Below are positions 18,066-27,540 of a stretch of 64,000 bases of DNA, in pieces. A model generated the notes under the pieces. The model saw nothing but the letters and a program-made list of their open reading frames with translations, was not told where the DNA came from and did no database searches. Positions within the stretch are counted from its first letter, which is position 1; each line of letters starts with the position of its first letter. Origin of the DNA: Brevibacillus panacihumi (GTDB lineage Bacteria > Bacillota > Bacilli > Brevibacillales > Brevibacillaceae); contig NZ_RHHT01000038.1 of assembly GCF_003710985.1 (NCBI RefSeq), positions 1 through 64,000 on the forward strand, read 5' to 3'. Position numbers and translations under genes: made by a program.

Positions 18066-18806
18066 CTATTTCGCGCCCAGCTTGATCAAAGCACGAGCGG
18101 CGGCTTGCTGTTCGGCTTCTTTTTTGGAGCGGCCTGTTCCAACGCCCAGTGATCGGCTATTCAGCAGAACCTCCGAGACAAATTCGCGGTTGTGAGCCGG
18201 ACCTTTTTCTTCGACGATTCGGTACTGAATATCTCCCAGATTGTCTTGTTGGACAAATTCCTGCAATTGGCTCTTGAAGTCTGTAACCTGGGCGAACTCC
18301 CCCTTATCTACACGGGGATACACGTATTTTTCCATGAAGGCAAAAACAGCGTCCAATCCTTGATCCAGATACAGGGCTCCGATAAACGCCTCAAACACAT
18401 CCGCCAACAGAGCCGGACGCTGCCTTCCTCCTGTAAGCTCTTCCCCTTTTCCCAGCAGAACGAGATCACCAAACTGGAGCAGTTCGGCAAACTTGACCAA
18501 TGACGGTTCACAGACAATCGCTGCACGGAGTTTCGTCATTTCCCCTTCGCTCATCTTGGGGAATGTCTTGTAAAGAAACTGGGAAACAGTCAATTCAAGC
18601 ACGGCATCGCCCAAAAACTCCAGCCGCTCATTATCCTGTATCCGTTTGCCACGTTGCTCGTTCACGTAGGAAGAATGGGTGAATGCCTGCCGCAAAACGC
18701 TCTCATCATGAAAACGAACGCCTATTTTTTCTTGCAGCCGTGCAAAATTCATCACCCTCACCACCAATTCAGGAGACTTCCTACTTTTTCGCTCAGTAGG
18801 ACTCAT
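18066..18806 (-). CDS. rnc: Ribonuclease III
   Basis: RNase III cuts double-stranded RNA in rRNA and mRNA processing. The 246-residue protein has the catalytic domain signature [14 protein letters not shown] (near residues 59-72) and the second acid patch [15 protein letters not shown], then a C-terminal dsRNA-binding domain ([12 protein letters not shown]...[18 protein letters not shown]). Its ATG immediately follows the fabF stop (TAAATG), so the two are coupled. A downstream Met ([11 protein letters not shown]) is a possible alternative start. Confidence 0.96.
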   Translation of the reverse strand: MSPTERKSRKSPELVVRVMNFARLQEKIGVRFHDESVLRQAFTHSSYVNEQRGKRIQDNERLEFLGDAVLELTVSQFLYKTFPKMSEGEMTKLRAAIVCEPSLVKFAELLQFGDLVLLGKGEELTGGRQRPALLADVFEAFIGALYLDQGLDAVFAFMEKYVYPRVDKGEFAQVTDFKSQLQEFVQQDNLGDIQYRIVEEKGPAHNREFVSEVLLNSRSLGVGTGRSKKEAEQQAAARALIKLGAK

Positions 18807-20048
18807 TTAGGCCTCGTATCTTTTTAAGATAATGGTTGCATTGTGCCCGCCAAATCCGAATGTATTCGTCAAAGCGACTTGAACCTCGGACTTGCGTGCC
18901 TGGTTGGGAACATAATCGAGATCACATTCAGGATCAGGGTTCTCCAGGTTAATGGTTGGCGGCAGAATCTGATCGCGCAACGCAAAGGCGGAAGCAATCG
19001 TCTCAATTCCACCCGTCGCGCCCAGCAGATGGCCAGTCATCGATTTGGTCGAGCTGACGGCCAGCTTGTAGGCATGTTCACCGAAAACGGATTTGATGGC
19101 TTGTGTCTCGGCGACATCCCCCGCGTCTGTGGAGGTGCCGTGCGCGTTGATGTAATCGACCTCTTCTGGTGCGATTCCCGCATCTTGCAAGGCGTTCGTC
19201 ATGCAGCGGGCGGCTCCTTCGCCTCCCGGAGACGGAGCGGTAATATGAAAAGCGTCGGCGCTCATTCCGTATCCAATCACTTCCGCGAGAATCGTGGCTC
19301 CGCGCTTTTTCGCGAATTCCAGCTCCTCGAGAATGACGACGCCTGCGCCCTCTCCCATGACAAAACCATCCCGGTCCTTGTCAAAGGGACGGCTTGCTTT
19401 TTCTGGCTCTTCATTGCGCGTGGACATGGCTTTCGCGGAGCAGAAGCCGGCAAATGCCATTGGACGAATCGTCGCCTCCGCACCGCCTGCAATCATCGCA
19501 TCCGCTTGGCCAAGCTGAATCAGACGGAACGCATCGCCGATCGCATTGGTTCCTGTAGCACAAGCCGTAATCGCACTGGAGGTAGGTCCCTTCGCACCGT
19601 ATTGGATCGATACCGCTCCAGACGCCATGTTGGCGATCAGCATCGGAATGAAGAAAGGACTCACTCTTCGCGGACCTTTATCCAACAATACCTTGTGCTG
19701 CTCTTCCCACGTGGTCAATCCGCCAATTCCCGACCCGATGTATACACCCACTCGTTCCGCATTTTCTGCCGTAATTTCCAGCTTGGCGTCTTCCACAGCC
19801 ATCTTGGCAGCCGCGAGTCCAAACTGAACGAATCGGTCTGTACGTCGGATCTCCTTTTTATCCATATACTGTTCTGGATCAAAATCTGTCACTTCACCCG
19901 CGATCTTGGTCGGGTAATCCGATGTGTCGAAGGAGGTTACAGGCTTGATTCCCGATTTGCCCTCGATCAGATTGTTCCAGAATGTTTCCTTGTCATTCCC
20001 CACCGGAGAAATGACGCCAACGCCGGTAATCACCACTCTGCGCTTCAT
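18807..20048 (-). CDS. fabF: Beta-ketoacyl-ACP synthase II
   Basis: FabF elongates acyl-ACP with malonyl-ACP in type II fatty-acid synthesis. The 413-residue protein has the thiolase-fold catalytic triad: Cys in [13 protein letters not shown], His in [11 protein letters not shown] and His in [15 protein letters not shown] 20048 ([19 protein letters not shown]) is chosen with AGAGGTG at 6 bases; the GTG three codons earlier lies inside that site. It follows acpP in the FapR-led group and abuts rnc. Confidence 0.97.
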   Translation of the reverse strand: MKRRVVITGVGVISPVGNDKETFWNNLIEGKSGIKPVTSFDTSDYPTKIAGEVTDFDPEQYMDKKEIRRTDRFVQFGLAAAKMAVEDAKLEITAENAERVGVYIGSGIGGLTTWEEQHKVLLDKGPRRVSPFFIPMLIANMASGAVSIQYGAKGPTSSAITACATGTNAIGDAFRLIQLGQADAMIAGGAEATIRPMAFAGFCSAKAMSTRNEEPEKASRPFDKDRDGFVMGEGAGVVILEELEFAKKRGATILAEVIGYGMSADAFHITAPSPGGEGAARCMTNALQDAGIAPEEVDYINAHGTSTDAGDVAETQAIKSVFGEHAYKLAVSSTKSMTGHLLGATGGIETIASAFALRDQILPPTINLENPDPECDLDYVPNQARKSEVQVALTNTFGFGGHNATIILKRYEA

Positions 20049-20168
20049 TACGATCACCTCTATGAAAGTCAGCCCTTGGGCTATCTTCTTTATGATTATC
20101 TATTTTCAACATGTCCGCATAAGCCCGCAGACAAAATAAATCGTTCATGAAACAGCGTCAATGAAGGA

Positions 20169-20194
20169 GAAGTCCCGCATGCAAACGGGACTTC
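20169..20194 (-). terminator. Hairpin after acpP
   Basis: A perfect 9-bp stem GAAGTCCCG/CGGGACTTC with an 8-base loop, followed by TCCTTC. The weak U-tract suggests partial termination between acpP and fabF, which would raise acpP over fabF. Confidence 0.55.
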
Positions 20195-20206
20195 CAACTG
20201 ATGGAT

Positions 20207-20440
20207 CTACTTGTGAGATTCTATGTATTTAACAACCTCACCAACAGTAGTGATCTTTTCAGCATCTTCGTCAGAAATCTCCAAATCGAACTCGTCTTCC
20301 AATTCCATCACGAGTTCTACTACATCCAGGGAGTCAGCGCCCAGATCTTCTTTGAAAGAAGCTTCCAAAGTAATTTTGGACTCATCTACACCCAGACGAT
20401 CGACGATGATTTTCTTCACGCGCTCCAATGTATCTGCCAT
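20207..20440 (-). CDS. acpP: Acyl carrier protein
   Basis: A 77-residue acidic four-helix carrier of growing acyl chains. The phosphopantetheine site is Ser37 in [19 protein letters not shown]. It is flanked by fabG and fabF in the fatty-acid operon. GGAGAGGGGGTG precedes the start, suggesting high translation. Confidence 0.98.
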   Translation of the reverse strand: MADTLERVKKIIVDRLGVDESKITLEASFKEDLGADSLDVVELVMELEDEFDLEISDEDAEKITTVGEVVKYIESHK

Positions 20441-20508
20441 TAACCTTCACCCCCTCTCCCGTATTATAGTGGATGAGCATGTAAAAAACCAGTTTTGAGA
20501 AAGCTGGA

Positions 20509-21249
20509 TTACATATACATGCCGCCGTCTACATGCAAGGTTTGACCTGTCATGTAATTGGCTGCGTCAGAAGCCAGGAATACCACGACATTCGCAATAT
20601 CATCCGTCTGTCCGAGACGTCCCAGAGGGATTTGGCCGATAAGACCAGCCTTTACATCTTCTGGCAAGACAGCTGTCATCTCGGTGTCGATAAAGCCAGG
20701 AGCAACCGCATTGACCGTGATGCCGCGTGTCGCCAGTTCTTTCGCTGCCGTCTTGGTCAAGCCGATGACACCGGCCTTCGCCGCTACATAGTTGGCTTGG
20801 CCCGGGTTGCCCAATACTCCGACGACGGACGTGATATTAATAATCTTGCCGGAGCGCTGCTTCATCATCGGACGGGTAGCGGCCTTCAGGCAATTGAAAA
20901 CACCTTTGAGATTGGTGTCGATCACCGCATCCCACTCTTCCTCTTTCATGCGCATGAGCAGGTTGTCACGCGTGATCCCTGCGTTGTTGACGAGAATGTC
21001 GAGACTGCCGAAGTGCTCCAATGCCGTCTTGAACATCTCATTGACTTCTTCGCTGTCGGACACGTTGGCACGAACCATGATTGCATCACGTCCCAATGCC
21101 TTTACCTGAGCGACGGTTTCGCTCGCCGCCCCTTCGCTTCCTGCGTAGTTGACGACGATGTTGGCGCCAGCTTCAGCCAGCTTCAGCGCGATCGCCCGGC
21201 CAATCCCGCGCGATGCCCCTGTCACCAATGCCGTTTTCCCTGTTAGCAT
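20509..21249 (-). CDS. fabG: 3-oxoacyl-ACP reductase
   Basis: FabG performs the NADPH-dependent reduction of beta-ketoacyl-ACP. The 246-residue short-chain dehydrogenase has the Rossmann motif [12 protein letters not shown] (residues 10-21), the NNAG motif, the catalytic Ser-Tyr-Lys ([20 protein letters not shown]) and the C-terminal GG(M)YM end. Its start overlaps the fabD 3' end by seven bases, so translation is coupled. Confidence 0.97.
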   Translation of the reverse strand: MLTGKTALVTGASRGIGRAIALKLAEAGANIVVNYAGSEGAASETVAQVKALGRDAIMVRANVSDSEEVNEMFKTALEHFGSLDILVNNAGITRDNLLMRMKEEEWDAVIDTNLKGVFNCLKAATRPMMKQRSGKIINITSVVGVLGNPGQANYVAAKAGVIGLTKTAAKELATRGITVNAVAPGFIDTEMTAVLPEDVKAGLIGQIPLGRLGQTDDIANVVVFLASDAANYMTGQTLHVDGGMYM

Positions 21250-22193
21250 ACCTTCCCTCCGTTCAATAGCTCTGTCAAGGATTCTCCATCTTGAACCGAT
21301 AAAATTGTCGTCTCAGCAGGCGCGATTTTCTTGATCAGCCCCGAGAGAACTTTTCCTGGTCCGATCTCGACAAAAGTCGTAACCCCCTGCTCCACCATCC
21401 ATTGCACGGAATCTTCCCAAAGCACAGGAGCCGAAACTTGCTTGACCAAACTGTCTACAATCAAAGCCGCCTCAGATACTGGGCGTGCTGTTACGTTTGC
21501 CACAACTGGCACCTTCGCGTCCGCGACCGTGACGCCAGCCAGAACGCCATGCAGTTTGTCAGCCGCAGGACTCATCAGGCTCGAGTGGAAAGGACCGCTC
21601 ACATTGAGAGGCAACACCCGTTTGGCACCGGCAGCCTTCGCCTTTTCCCCCGCTTGCTTGACGCCCTCGGCAGACCCGGAGATGACGATTTGTCCCGGCG
21701 AGTTGAGGTTTGCCAATTGTACAGGGTGACCTGCTGCCGTCACTTCCTCACAGACAGCATGCAGCTCGGCGCGATCCAGGTTTAATACCGCCGCCATCGC
21801 ACCTTCTCCTGTGGGTACCGCTTCCTCCATAAATTGCCCGCGGGCACGAACGGTTTTTACCGCATCTGCAAAAGAGAGCGCGCCTGCTGCAACCAATGCC
21901 GAATATTCACCCAAGCTGTGTCCAGCCACATAATCTGGAGTAAAATCGGGACGCTGCTCCCGAAACGCAGCCAGAACCGCAATGCTCGCTGTCAAGATTG
22001 CAGGCTGTGTATTGGCTGTCAATTTCAGCTCTTCTTCTGGTCCTTGAAAGCAAAGCCCGGACAAGGAAAAACCGAGCGCTTCATCCGCCTGCTGGAAAAT
22101 GGAGCGGGCCGCTTCTGACTGTTCTGACAGAGCCTGCCCCATCCCCACAAACTGCGATCCCTGTCCCGGGAACACGAACGCTACTTTTCCCAT
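21243..22193 (-). CDS. fabD: Malonyl-CoA:ACP transacylase
   Basis: FabD moves malonyl groups from CoA to ACP. The 316-residue protein has [11 protein letters not shown] near the start, the nucleophile elbow [14 protein letters not shown], and the catalytic His region (GPFHSSLM). ATG 22193 overlaps the fabH stop as TAATG, with GAAGGGAG about 9 bases upstream; this start gives the usual [13 protein letters not shown]-terminus rather than a 19-residue extension. Confidence 0.96.
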   Translation of the reverse strand: MGKVAFVFPGQGSQFVGMGQALSEQSEAARSIFQQADEALGFSLSGLCFQGPEEELKLTANTQPAILTASIAVLAAFREQRPDFTPDYVAGHSLGEYSALVAAGALSFADAVKTVRARGQFMEEAVPTGEGAMAAVLNLDRAELHAVCEEVTAAGHPVQLANLNSPGQIVISGSAEGVKQAGEKAKAAGAKRVLPLNVSGPFHSSLMSPAADKLHGVLAGVTVADAKVPVVANVTARPVSEAALIVDSLVKQVSAPVLWEDSVQWMVEQGVTTFVEIGPGKVLSGLIKKIAPAETTILSVQDGESLTELLNGGKVC

Positions 22194-23212
22194 TACTCGA
22201 CGCTCCCTTCTGCTGGGGTTGTGCACCATTTCAAGAGAGTCGCTCCCCAAGTCAAGCCTCCGCCAAATCCGACGAGGATCAGATTGTCGCCTTCTTTTAC
22301 TCGACCTTCTGCAATCGCTTCATCCAGCGCTACCGGGATGGACGCGGAGGACATGTTGCCGTAGCGGTCAAGGTTGATCGCTACTTTTTCTTCCGACAAC
22401 CCAAATCGCTGAACAGCGGAATCGATAATGCGCTTGTTCGCCTGATGAGGCACCAGCAGGTCGATTTCATCCCGTGCTACACCTGCTTTGGAGAGAACCG
22501 CTTCCGTCGCGGAATTCATCACACGAACCGCAAATTTGAATACTTCGCCGCCCGCCATGGAGAGGTAATGCAGATTGTTCTCCACAGATTCATTGGAAGC
22601 AGGGATGCGCGAACCGCCTGCTGGCAGGCAGAGCAAGGAACCGCCGGAACCATCTGCTCCGAGCTCGAACGATTGGAAGCCATAGCCGTCTTTTACCTGA
22701 CCGAGAACGGCTGCTCCAGCCCCGTCGCCAAACAGGACGCATGTATTGCGATCCTTGTAGTTCGTAATTTTCGAGAGTGTTTCTACACCGACGACGAGTA
22801 CGTATTTGTGCAAGCCATTGGCGATAAATTGAGTGGCTGTCGTAATGCCGTACAAAAATCCGGTACACGCCGCAGACAGGTCCATCGCTGCTGCCTTCGT
22901 CGCACCCAGTTTTTCTTGCAAGAGGCAGGCCGTGGACGGGAAGCTCATATCTGGAGTGACTGTCGCCACGATGATCATGTCCAGCTGCTCTGCGCTGATG
23001 TTTGCTTTTTCCAAAGCGCGTTTGGCCGCCTCATAGGCCAAGTCAGAGGAGGCTTGCTCGGGAGAACAGATCCGCCGCTCGCGAATTCCGGTGCGCGATA
23101 CGATCCATTCATCCGAAGTATCCACCATTTTCTCCAAATCAAAATTGGACAACACCCGCTCCGGGGTATACGAACCAGTACCCAATATGCCAACAGAACG
23201 CAAACCCTTCAT
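22193..23212 (-). CDS. fabH: Beta-ketoacyl-ACP synthase III
   Basis: FabH starts fatty-acid synthesis by condensing a short, often branched, acyl-CoA with malonyl-ACP. The 339-residue protein has the catalytic Cys in DLSAACTGFLYG, the His in LLVPHQANKRI and the Asn-bearing C-terminal region, ending GGGLTWGATLLKW plus a short tail. ATG 23212 follows GAGGCAG; an earlier GTG overlaps that site. In B. subtilis fabH genes lie elsewhere; here it sits between plsX and fabD, so initiation comes under the same promoter. Confidence 0.96.
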   Translation of the reverse strand: MKGLRSVGILGTGSYTPERVLSNFDLEKMVDTSDEWIVSRTGIRERRICSPEQASSDLAYEAAKRALEKANISAEQLDMIIVATVTPDMSFPSTACLLQEKLGATKAAAMDLSAACTGFLYGITTATQFIANGLHKYVLVVGVETLSKITNYKDRNTCVLFGDGAGAAVLGQVKDGYGFQSFELGADGSGGSLLCLPAGGSRIPASNESVENNLHYLSMAGGEVFKFAVRVMNSATEAVLSKAGVARDEIDLLVPHQANKRIIDSAVQRFGLSEEKVAINLDRYGNMSSASIPVALDEAIAEGRVKEGDNLILVGFGGGLTWGATLLKWCTTPAEGSVE

Positions 23213-23217
23213 CTGCC

Positions 23218-24222
23218 TCACTCGCTTTCTTCCGTGCTTGATTTTAGTGCTTGCTGAATCACGACGTTTACATCCTTTTGGACATAACGCGCCGCAACCA
23301 AGATCGCGTTTTTGATCGCTTTTTCGCCCGAAGAACCATGCGCTTTGATCACAGGACTTCCCAATCCGAGCAACGGCGCGCCGCCGTATTCTGCGTAATC
23401 CATTCTCTTTTTAAATCGGAGCAATCCCGGCTTGAGAATGGCCGCACCTATTTTATTTATCAGGCTGGAAGTAAACTCCTGCTTCAATTCAGAAAAGATT
23501 GTGGTGGCCGCACCTTCCAGCGATTTGAGCAGCACATTGCCGACAAAGCCGTCGCAAACCAGGACGTCGCAAGCCCCATCCATGACATCCCTTGCCTCCA
23601 CGTTGCCGACAAAATGCAAGTCCGCTGCTTTCAGAAGAGGATAGACGTGCTTGGTCAAATCATTGCCTTTTCCCTCTTCTGTACCTACGTTCAACAAACC
23701 GACAGTCGGGCGCTCAAAGCCGAGCACTTTTTCTGCATACAAGCTGCCCATGACCGCATACTGCAGCAGGTGTGAGGGTTTGGCGTCCATATTGGCACCC
23801 ACGTCCAATGTCAGCGTCACCCTCCCTTTGCGGTTGGGAATATATGCAGCGAGTGCCGGGCGTTCAATGCCCTCCATCCGCTTGGCGTACAACAATCCTG
23901 CCGTCATCAAGGCGCCTGTGTTCCCAGCCGAGATGGCAGCATCTACTTTCCGTTCGCTCGCGAGGTTCATTGCGACGACCATCGAAGCATCCTTTTTCCT
24001 GCGAACGGCTCGCACCGGTTCTTCATCCGCCCCGATTACCTCTGAAGCATGGACGATCTCCAGGTTAGCTGGCAGCTGATCCGGCACATGACTTCGAATC
24101 GCCTGCTCATCTCCCACCAGGACTACGGTAATGTCCGGATTTTCTTTCGTGACGGCCAAGGCCCCCAAAACATTGCTGCGAGGTGCCAGGTCTCCGCCCA
24201 TTGCATCTAGTGCAATTCGCAA
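23218..24222 (-). CDS. plsX: Phosphate acyltransferase PlsX
   Basis: PlsX makes acyl-phosphate from acyl-ACP, the donor for PlsY in phospholipid synthesis. The start is TTG at 24222, giving MRIALDAMGGDLAP, with GAGGAGGG 7 bases upstream; the longer ATG frame adds 14 residues that overlap fapR. The 334-residue length is normal, and DGFVGNVLLKSLEG and GGAPLLGL are family blocks. It follows fapR, the conserved order that ties membrane lipid synthesis to FapR. Confidence 0.95.
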   Translation of the reverse strand: MRIALDAMGGDLAPRSNVLGALAVTKENPDITVVLVGDEQAIRSHVPDQLPANLEIVHASEVIGADEEPVRAVRRKKDASMVVAMNLASERKVDAAISAGNTGALMTAGLLYAKRMEGIERPALAAYIPNRKGRVTLTLDVGANMDAKPSHLLQYAVMGSLYAEKVLGFERPTVGLLNVGTEEGKGNDLTKHVYPLLKAADLHFVGNVEARDVMDGACDVLVCDGFVGNVLLKSLEGAATTIFSELKQEFTSSLINKIGAAILKPGLLRFKKRMDYAEYGGAPLLGLGSPVIKAHGSSGEKAIKNAILVAARYVQKDVNVVIQQALKSSTEESE

Positions 24223-24244
24223 TCGTGTCCCCTCCTCTTCTGTC

Positions 24245-24826
24245 CTACCCTGCTGAAGTGACATCCGTCATCCCCACTACGCGGAACGTGGCGGTAAATA
24301 CCAGTTCCCCTTGCACTTTCGTCTCGACCCTTACCTTGCATTCGTCACCGTCGCGGCTCCGTACAGTCGCCTTGGCCACCAGCTTTTCTCCCAGCCTGGC
24401 AGGCCGAACGAAACGGATTCTGGCGGTAGCCGTCAGCGCGACATCTGCATTGATCACCGCAACGGCGAGAGAGTTGGCTTGGGCAAATATGTAATGTCCG
24501 CGCGCTATCTGCGTTTTGGCGAAAACATGCTCTTCCTTGATTTCCAGGACGGAGATCGCCTGGGCATCCAATTGCAGGTCGATCACTTCCCCGATCACTT
24601 CATCGATCCCCAGGGATTTTACCGGGTCCAGATGTTGTTCAGCAACGGATTTAATCCGCTCCCTCAGCTCCGGAATGCCCAATTCCAAACGGTCTAACCG
24701 TATTGTTTGAATACTGACGTGAAAAAACTCCGCCAAATCCTCATCGGTGGCGAAGGGATTGTCTTGTAGATACTGAACCAATTGCGTCTGGCGATCTTTC
24801 TTCGGCAAGCGGGCGATGCTCGACAC
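24245..24826 (-). CDS. fapR: Transcription factor FapR
   Basis: FapR represses fatty-acid and phospholipid genes and is released from DNA by malonyl-CoA. The 193-residue protein has an N-terminal DeoR-type helix-turn-helix ([21 protein letters not shown], i.e. residues 26-46, split here as [10 protein letters not shown] and [11 protein letters not shown]) and a C-terminal hot-dog effector domain ([17 protein letters not shown]). The start appears to be GTG 24826, behind a G-run. A matching operator and promoter lie upstream, so it is autoregulated. Confidence 0.95.
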   Translation of the reverse strand: MSSIARLPKKDRQTQLVQYLQDNPFATDEDLAEFFHVSIQTIRLDRLELGIPELRERIKSVAEQHLDPVKSLGIDEVIGEVIDLQLDAQAISVLEIKEEHVFAKTQIARGHYIFAQANSLAVAVINADVALTATARIRFVRPARLGEKLVAKATVRSRDGDECKVRVETKVQGELVFTATFRVVGMTDVTSAG

Positions 24827-24867
24827 CCCCCCAATTATAATGGAGCTCTCATGATTACGAGCAGTTT

Positions 24868-24884
24868 TTATTACCAGGTACTAA
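24868..24884 (-). promoter_or_regulatory. FapR operator
   Basis: On the minus strand the 17-mer TTAGTACCTGGTAATAA is a near-palindrome matching the known FapR box (TTAGTACCTrrTACTAA type). It lies 3 bases downstream of the -10 box, over the start of transcription, the right place to block initiation. Confidence 0.85.
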
Positions 24885-24887
24885 GTC

Positions 24888-24916
24888 AGTATACGGGAGA
24901 ATAAGTGGATTGACAA
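24888..24916 (-). promoter_or_regulatory. Sigma-A promoter of the fapR-plsX-fab operon
   Basis: On the minus strand TTGTCA, a 17-base spacer and TATACT lie about 60 bases upstream of fapR. They adjoin the FapR operator. Confidence 0.8.
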
Positions 24917-24920
24917 GAAA
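24889..24920. repeat. Promoter-region direct repeat, copy A
   Basis: This 32-base stretch, which contains the fapR -35, spacer and most of the -10 box, recurs at 26766-26797 with only two mismatches. The two copies bracket the propeller-SPOCS gene. Weaker similarity extends beyond the core (GAATTCGGTC here, AAATTGGGTC at copy B). Confidence 0.8.
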
Positions 24921-24988
24921 TAAAACACGCATGATCGAATTCGGTCACGTACCAAACTGGTAAATACGTGGTCTATTGCGGAATCCGG

Positions 24989-25046
24989 AAAAAATATTGG
25001 CCGTCTATGGAAGTCTCACGCAAGACCTCCCATTCGACGGCCGTTT
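24989..25046 (-). terminator. Terminator of the propeller-SPOCS gene
   Basis: A long inverted repeat (GGCCGTC...GACGGCC outer arms, AAGTCTCACGCAAGACCT inside) forms a stem of more than 15 bp. On the minus strand it is followed by AATATTTTTT. It insulates the insert from the fapR promoter. Confidence 0.8.
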
Positions 25047-25167
25047 TACAAGCAGTTAATCTGGATTTCGACATCAATGCGATTTTTAGGAAGGATGCAC
25101 GGGGCTGTACAGAAGGCTGTTGAGGAAGAGGCAAGCATATGGGGGACTGTTGTGCGGGGCTCTCATG

Positions 25168-26400
25168 CTAAAGCATATCAGCTGGCGGGGGGCCTTTTCT
25201 GATGCAAACCTTGACGATCTCTTTTTCTACCCATTTGAAGGCAAGCGACCGATCCGCATTGAAGTTCGCTTCTTCTGCAAATACGGTACAGAGGATATCC
25301 GCTCCCACGACATGGAAGGTGTCATCTTCATTGGCGTCTTCGCGATCAATCACACATTGGAACGGAACGTCATCTTCTCTAGTCTGATTGTTTCCATGTG
25401 CGTCAACGTACCGAATCGTCTTGCGAACGACTCCGCAGATCACTACTTTTTCAGGGCATACCTTTTCAATGGCTGCCTCTACCATCTTTTCCTCGGCGGC
25501 TGTTCCTACTCTAGCAGGCGGCACCAGCTGCGTCTTTCTTTCGATCACAACCTGACAGCAGGATTGTATATTGACTACAGGACATCCCTGCGGCGGTGGT
25601 GGCATCCTTTCGCCAAAGATGGCCAGACCGGCAATTGAGCTGAAACCATTTGCTTTAAATTGGGTAAGAATGTTTCCGGAAGCAATATCAAATTTATAAA
25701 CATTGAACGTGGAATAGCCAGCCGTCCAGAATGAAGTTCCGTCGGGATCAAGATTCATAGCAAAGAAGAAGTTTTCGTCAGCAGGATTGGGTGTATCATA
25801 GGTTTGAAGGAGATTGCCTGAGGCATCCAAACGCAAAAGATTCGTCGTATTCGCGACTAGAAATTCTCCGTTCGGAAGTTGGCGTAGAGCATAAAGCGTG
25901 TTTGCTGCCGGGACATTGATATCCGCAAGCTGCATATCGGCACACACATCGTACTGCAGGATTTTAGTCCCCTCCGAAGTATAGAATATTGTGCATTGGT
26001 TGGGACCTAGGTCAATCCAGTCGGAACCACGATCTTGTGTCGCAACGACAAAATCACGGATAAAATTTCCCGCAGCATCAAATTTTTTAATATGCCTTGT
26101 ACCGTCAGCCTGACCGACAAACGCTTCTCCCGCCTCGTTAAAAATTATCGACTCGGGGTCTGCATTATAATCCGATCCGAAAAGTTCCAAGAAGTTACCT
26201 TGAGTGTCGAATTTGGCAACTCTTTGTGCTTGAAACGCGGTTGCATAAAGATTGCCGGCGCTATCAAACGCCATCCCAGTCATTTCAAGACTGCCCGTAG
26301 TGGAATCAAGATTTTGAACAAATGTTCCGTCAGGACGATACCATGCTATTAACCCGTTTCCGATCCCGACGAAAACATCGCCAATTTGAAAATTTGGCAA
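25168..26400 (-). CDS. Beta-propeller (NHL-like) protein with C-terminal SPOCS domain
   Basis: A protein of about 410 residues. Residues 1-285 form repeated propeller blades (FDSAGNLYATAFQAQRVAKF, FDAAGNFIRDF, LDASGNLLQTY, LDPDGTSFWTAGYS), an NHL/SMP-30-like pattern. A Pro- and Cys-rich hinge (PPPPQGCPVV..SCCQV) leads to a C-terminal domain with KVVICGVVRKTIRYVDAHG and EDDVPFQCVIDRE, the pattern of SPOCS (DUF3794) domains of spore-coat morphogenetic proteins. No signal peptide is seen. TTG 26400 is chosen because AAGGAGG lies 8 bases upstream; the ATG nearby is too close. A spore-coat or assembly role is inference. Confidence 0.7.
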   Translation of the reverse strand: MPNFQIGDVFVGIGNGLIAWYRPDGTFVQNLDSTTGSLEMTGMAFDSAGNLYATAFQAQRVAKFDTQGNFLELFGSDYNADPESIIFNEAGEAFVGQADGTRHIKKFDAAGNFIRDFVVATQDRGSDWIDLGPNQCTIFYTSEGTKILQYDVCADMQLADINVPAANTLYALRQLPNGEFLVANTTNLLRLDASGNLLQTYDTPNPADENFFFAMNLDPDGTSFWTAGYSTFNVYKFDIASGNILTQFKANGFSSIAGLAIFGERMPPPPQGCPVVNIQSCCQVVIERKTQLVPPARVGTAAEEKMVEAAIEKVCPEKVVICGVVRKTIRYVDAHGNNQTREDDVPFQCVIDREDANEDDTFHVVGADILCTVFAEEANFNADRSLAFKWVEKEIVKVCIRKGPPPADML

Positions 26401-26764
26401 GATCATTTCCTCCTTTTGTAATATTTCCATTCCTCGGTTTCCATACTCTCTTCAGCTGTTGTCCTTGAAAAAAATGTCCGTGTGGGCCTTTCATAACTTC
26501 AGGAAGTCTCTACCTGCACCCTTAAAGCTCATTGCGGTTCGGATAACGGGAGCTTGCTCATAAGCCATGGCAACACTCTTTTTCGATATATTGGACAGGA
26601 ATGGCGTTTCCGTTCATTATATGAACAAACTATTACGCTTGAACGGGGCAAATCTATGAAGACAGGAGCATAAATTAGAGCCAAAAGTAGGTACTGACCA
26701 CTGCAACCACCGTCAACCATCCAGGATTTGGAATACCCTTATTTTCACACACAAAAAAGCGAGG

Positions 26765-26793
26765 TGTATACGGGAGAAAAAGTGGATTGACAA
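26765..26793 (-). promoter_or_regulatory. Second copy of the fapR-type promoter
   Basis: On the minus strand TTGTCA, a 17-base spacer and TATACA are nearly identical to the fapR promoter. The FapR box is absent: the -10 is followed by CCTCGCTTTTTT instead. It points at the propeller-SPOCS gene 365 bases downstream. Confidence 0.55.
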
Positions 26794-26797
26794 GAAG
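26766..26797. repeat. Promoter-region direct repeat, copy B
   Basis: Copy of 24889-24920 with 30 of 32 bases identical, same orientation. The flank on its low-coordinate side (AAAAAAGCGAGGTG) resembles one arm of the rpmF terminator, as if the ancestral rpmF-fapR junction had been duplicated. Confidence 0.8.
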
Positions 26798-27036
26798 GGA
26801 TCATGAAATTGGGTCCAAACAACGCAAAAACGAACGATAGATGTAACGGCAATTGTACACCATACCGCTACCGACTGTTTTCAACAACCTGACAGGTTAC
26901 AGAAGAGAACCTTGTTTCATAGATAACTCTAGGTAAAAGTGACTATTTTCCAAATTGTAACTCTTTTGTAATCTATTAATCTTTAGATAAAGTAAAATGC
27001 AATTTGTATCCAAAAATTGGCACAACGAGGATATTT

Positions 27037-27534
27037 ATGAAAAGCATTTCTAAATTAGCAGTTTTATCAGCTACTCTATCTATTGCTTCGTTAACAGCTA
27101 ATGCTTCCGCAAACAGTATTTCCGGAACTAGTGAAGATAATGAACCTCACTCGATAGAGAAATTATACGCTCAAAATACGCTCCAGATTTTGGGGATTGA
27201 TGCAGAGACGGATTCGATAACATCTTCACACTGATAAAGACGGCAAAGAATGGGTTTATATTGATTTTACCGATAGAACAAAATTCATTGAAGATATGGA
27301 AAACTACTATGATGAGGAATTGTAGGAACCTTTATTGACGTGCAGGCCGACATCATGAGGAAACATTCACAAGTTGGGAATACGATTCCGGTTATACTGT
27401 TAGACAAAGATTTACAGGAAGGCACTTTCTCTTTTACTAGAAGTGGTGGAGAAACAATATCCTTCCCGATCTATTATGATTCCAGAAAAGGGTGGACATA
27501 CGAAGAACCAGCGCTATTTGAATCAGCTCAATAA
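27037..27534 (+). pseudogene. Decayed secreted protein gene with two compensating frameshifts
   Basis: The gene starts at ATG 27037 behind CGAGG with a clean signal peptide (MKSISKLAVLSATLSIASL, cleavage near ASA). It stays in frame to about 27225, continues one frame over as TDKDGKEWVYIDFTDRT and MENYYDEE, then returns to the first frame at about 27325 (VGTFIDVQADIMRKH...) to a stop at 27534. The composite would be about 165 residues. Two indels about 100 bases apart, of opposite sign, explain it. No family recognised. Its A+T-rich composition differs from the flanking block. Confidence 0.6.
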
Positions 27535-27540
27535 CGATCT

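Larger units (their letters stand above)
26401..27036. other. Gene-poor accessory stretch
   Basis: I see no convincing gene. The region holds the second copy of the promoter-like repeat, a seven-T run near 26579, and several short frames with no start or ribosome site. Base composition becomes A+T-rich toward 27000, just ahead of the decayed gene, with a weak promoter-like pair (TTGTAA, 16 bases, TAAAGT) around 26970-26995. Confidence 0.5.

Noticed and set aside
18843-20150. 435-codon plus-strand frame
   Set aside because: Antisense to fabF with no start site and no family pattern.
21998-23257. 419-codon plus-strand frame
   Set aside because: Antisense to fabD and fabH, both intact.
26529-26720. 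63-codon minus-strand frame in the fapR insert
   Set aside because: No ribosome site, odd composition, and the region has short open stretches in several frames. I could not support a gene.
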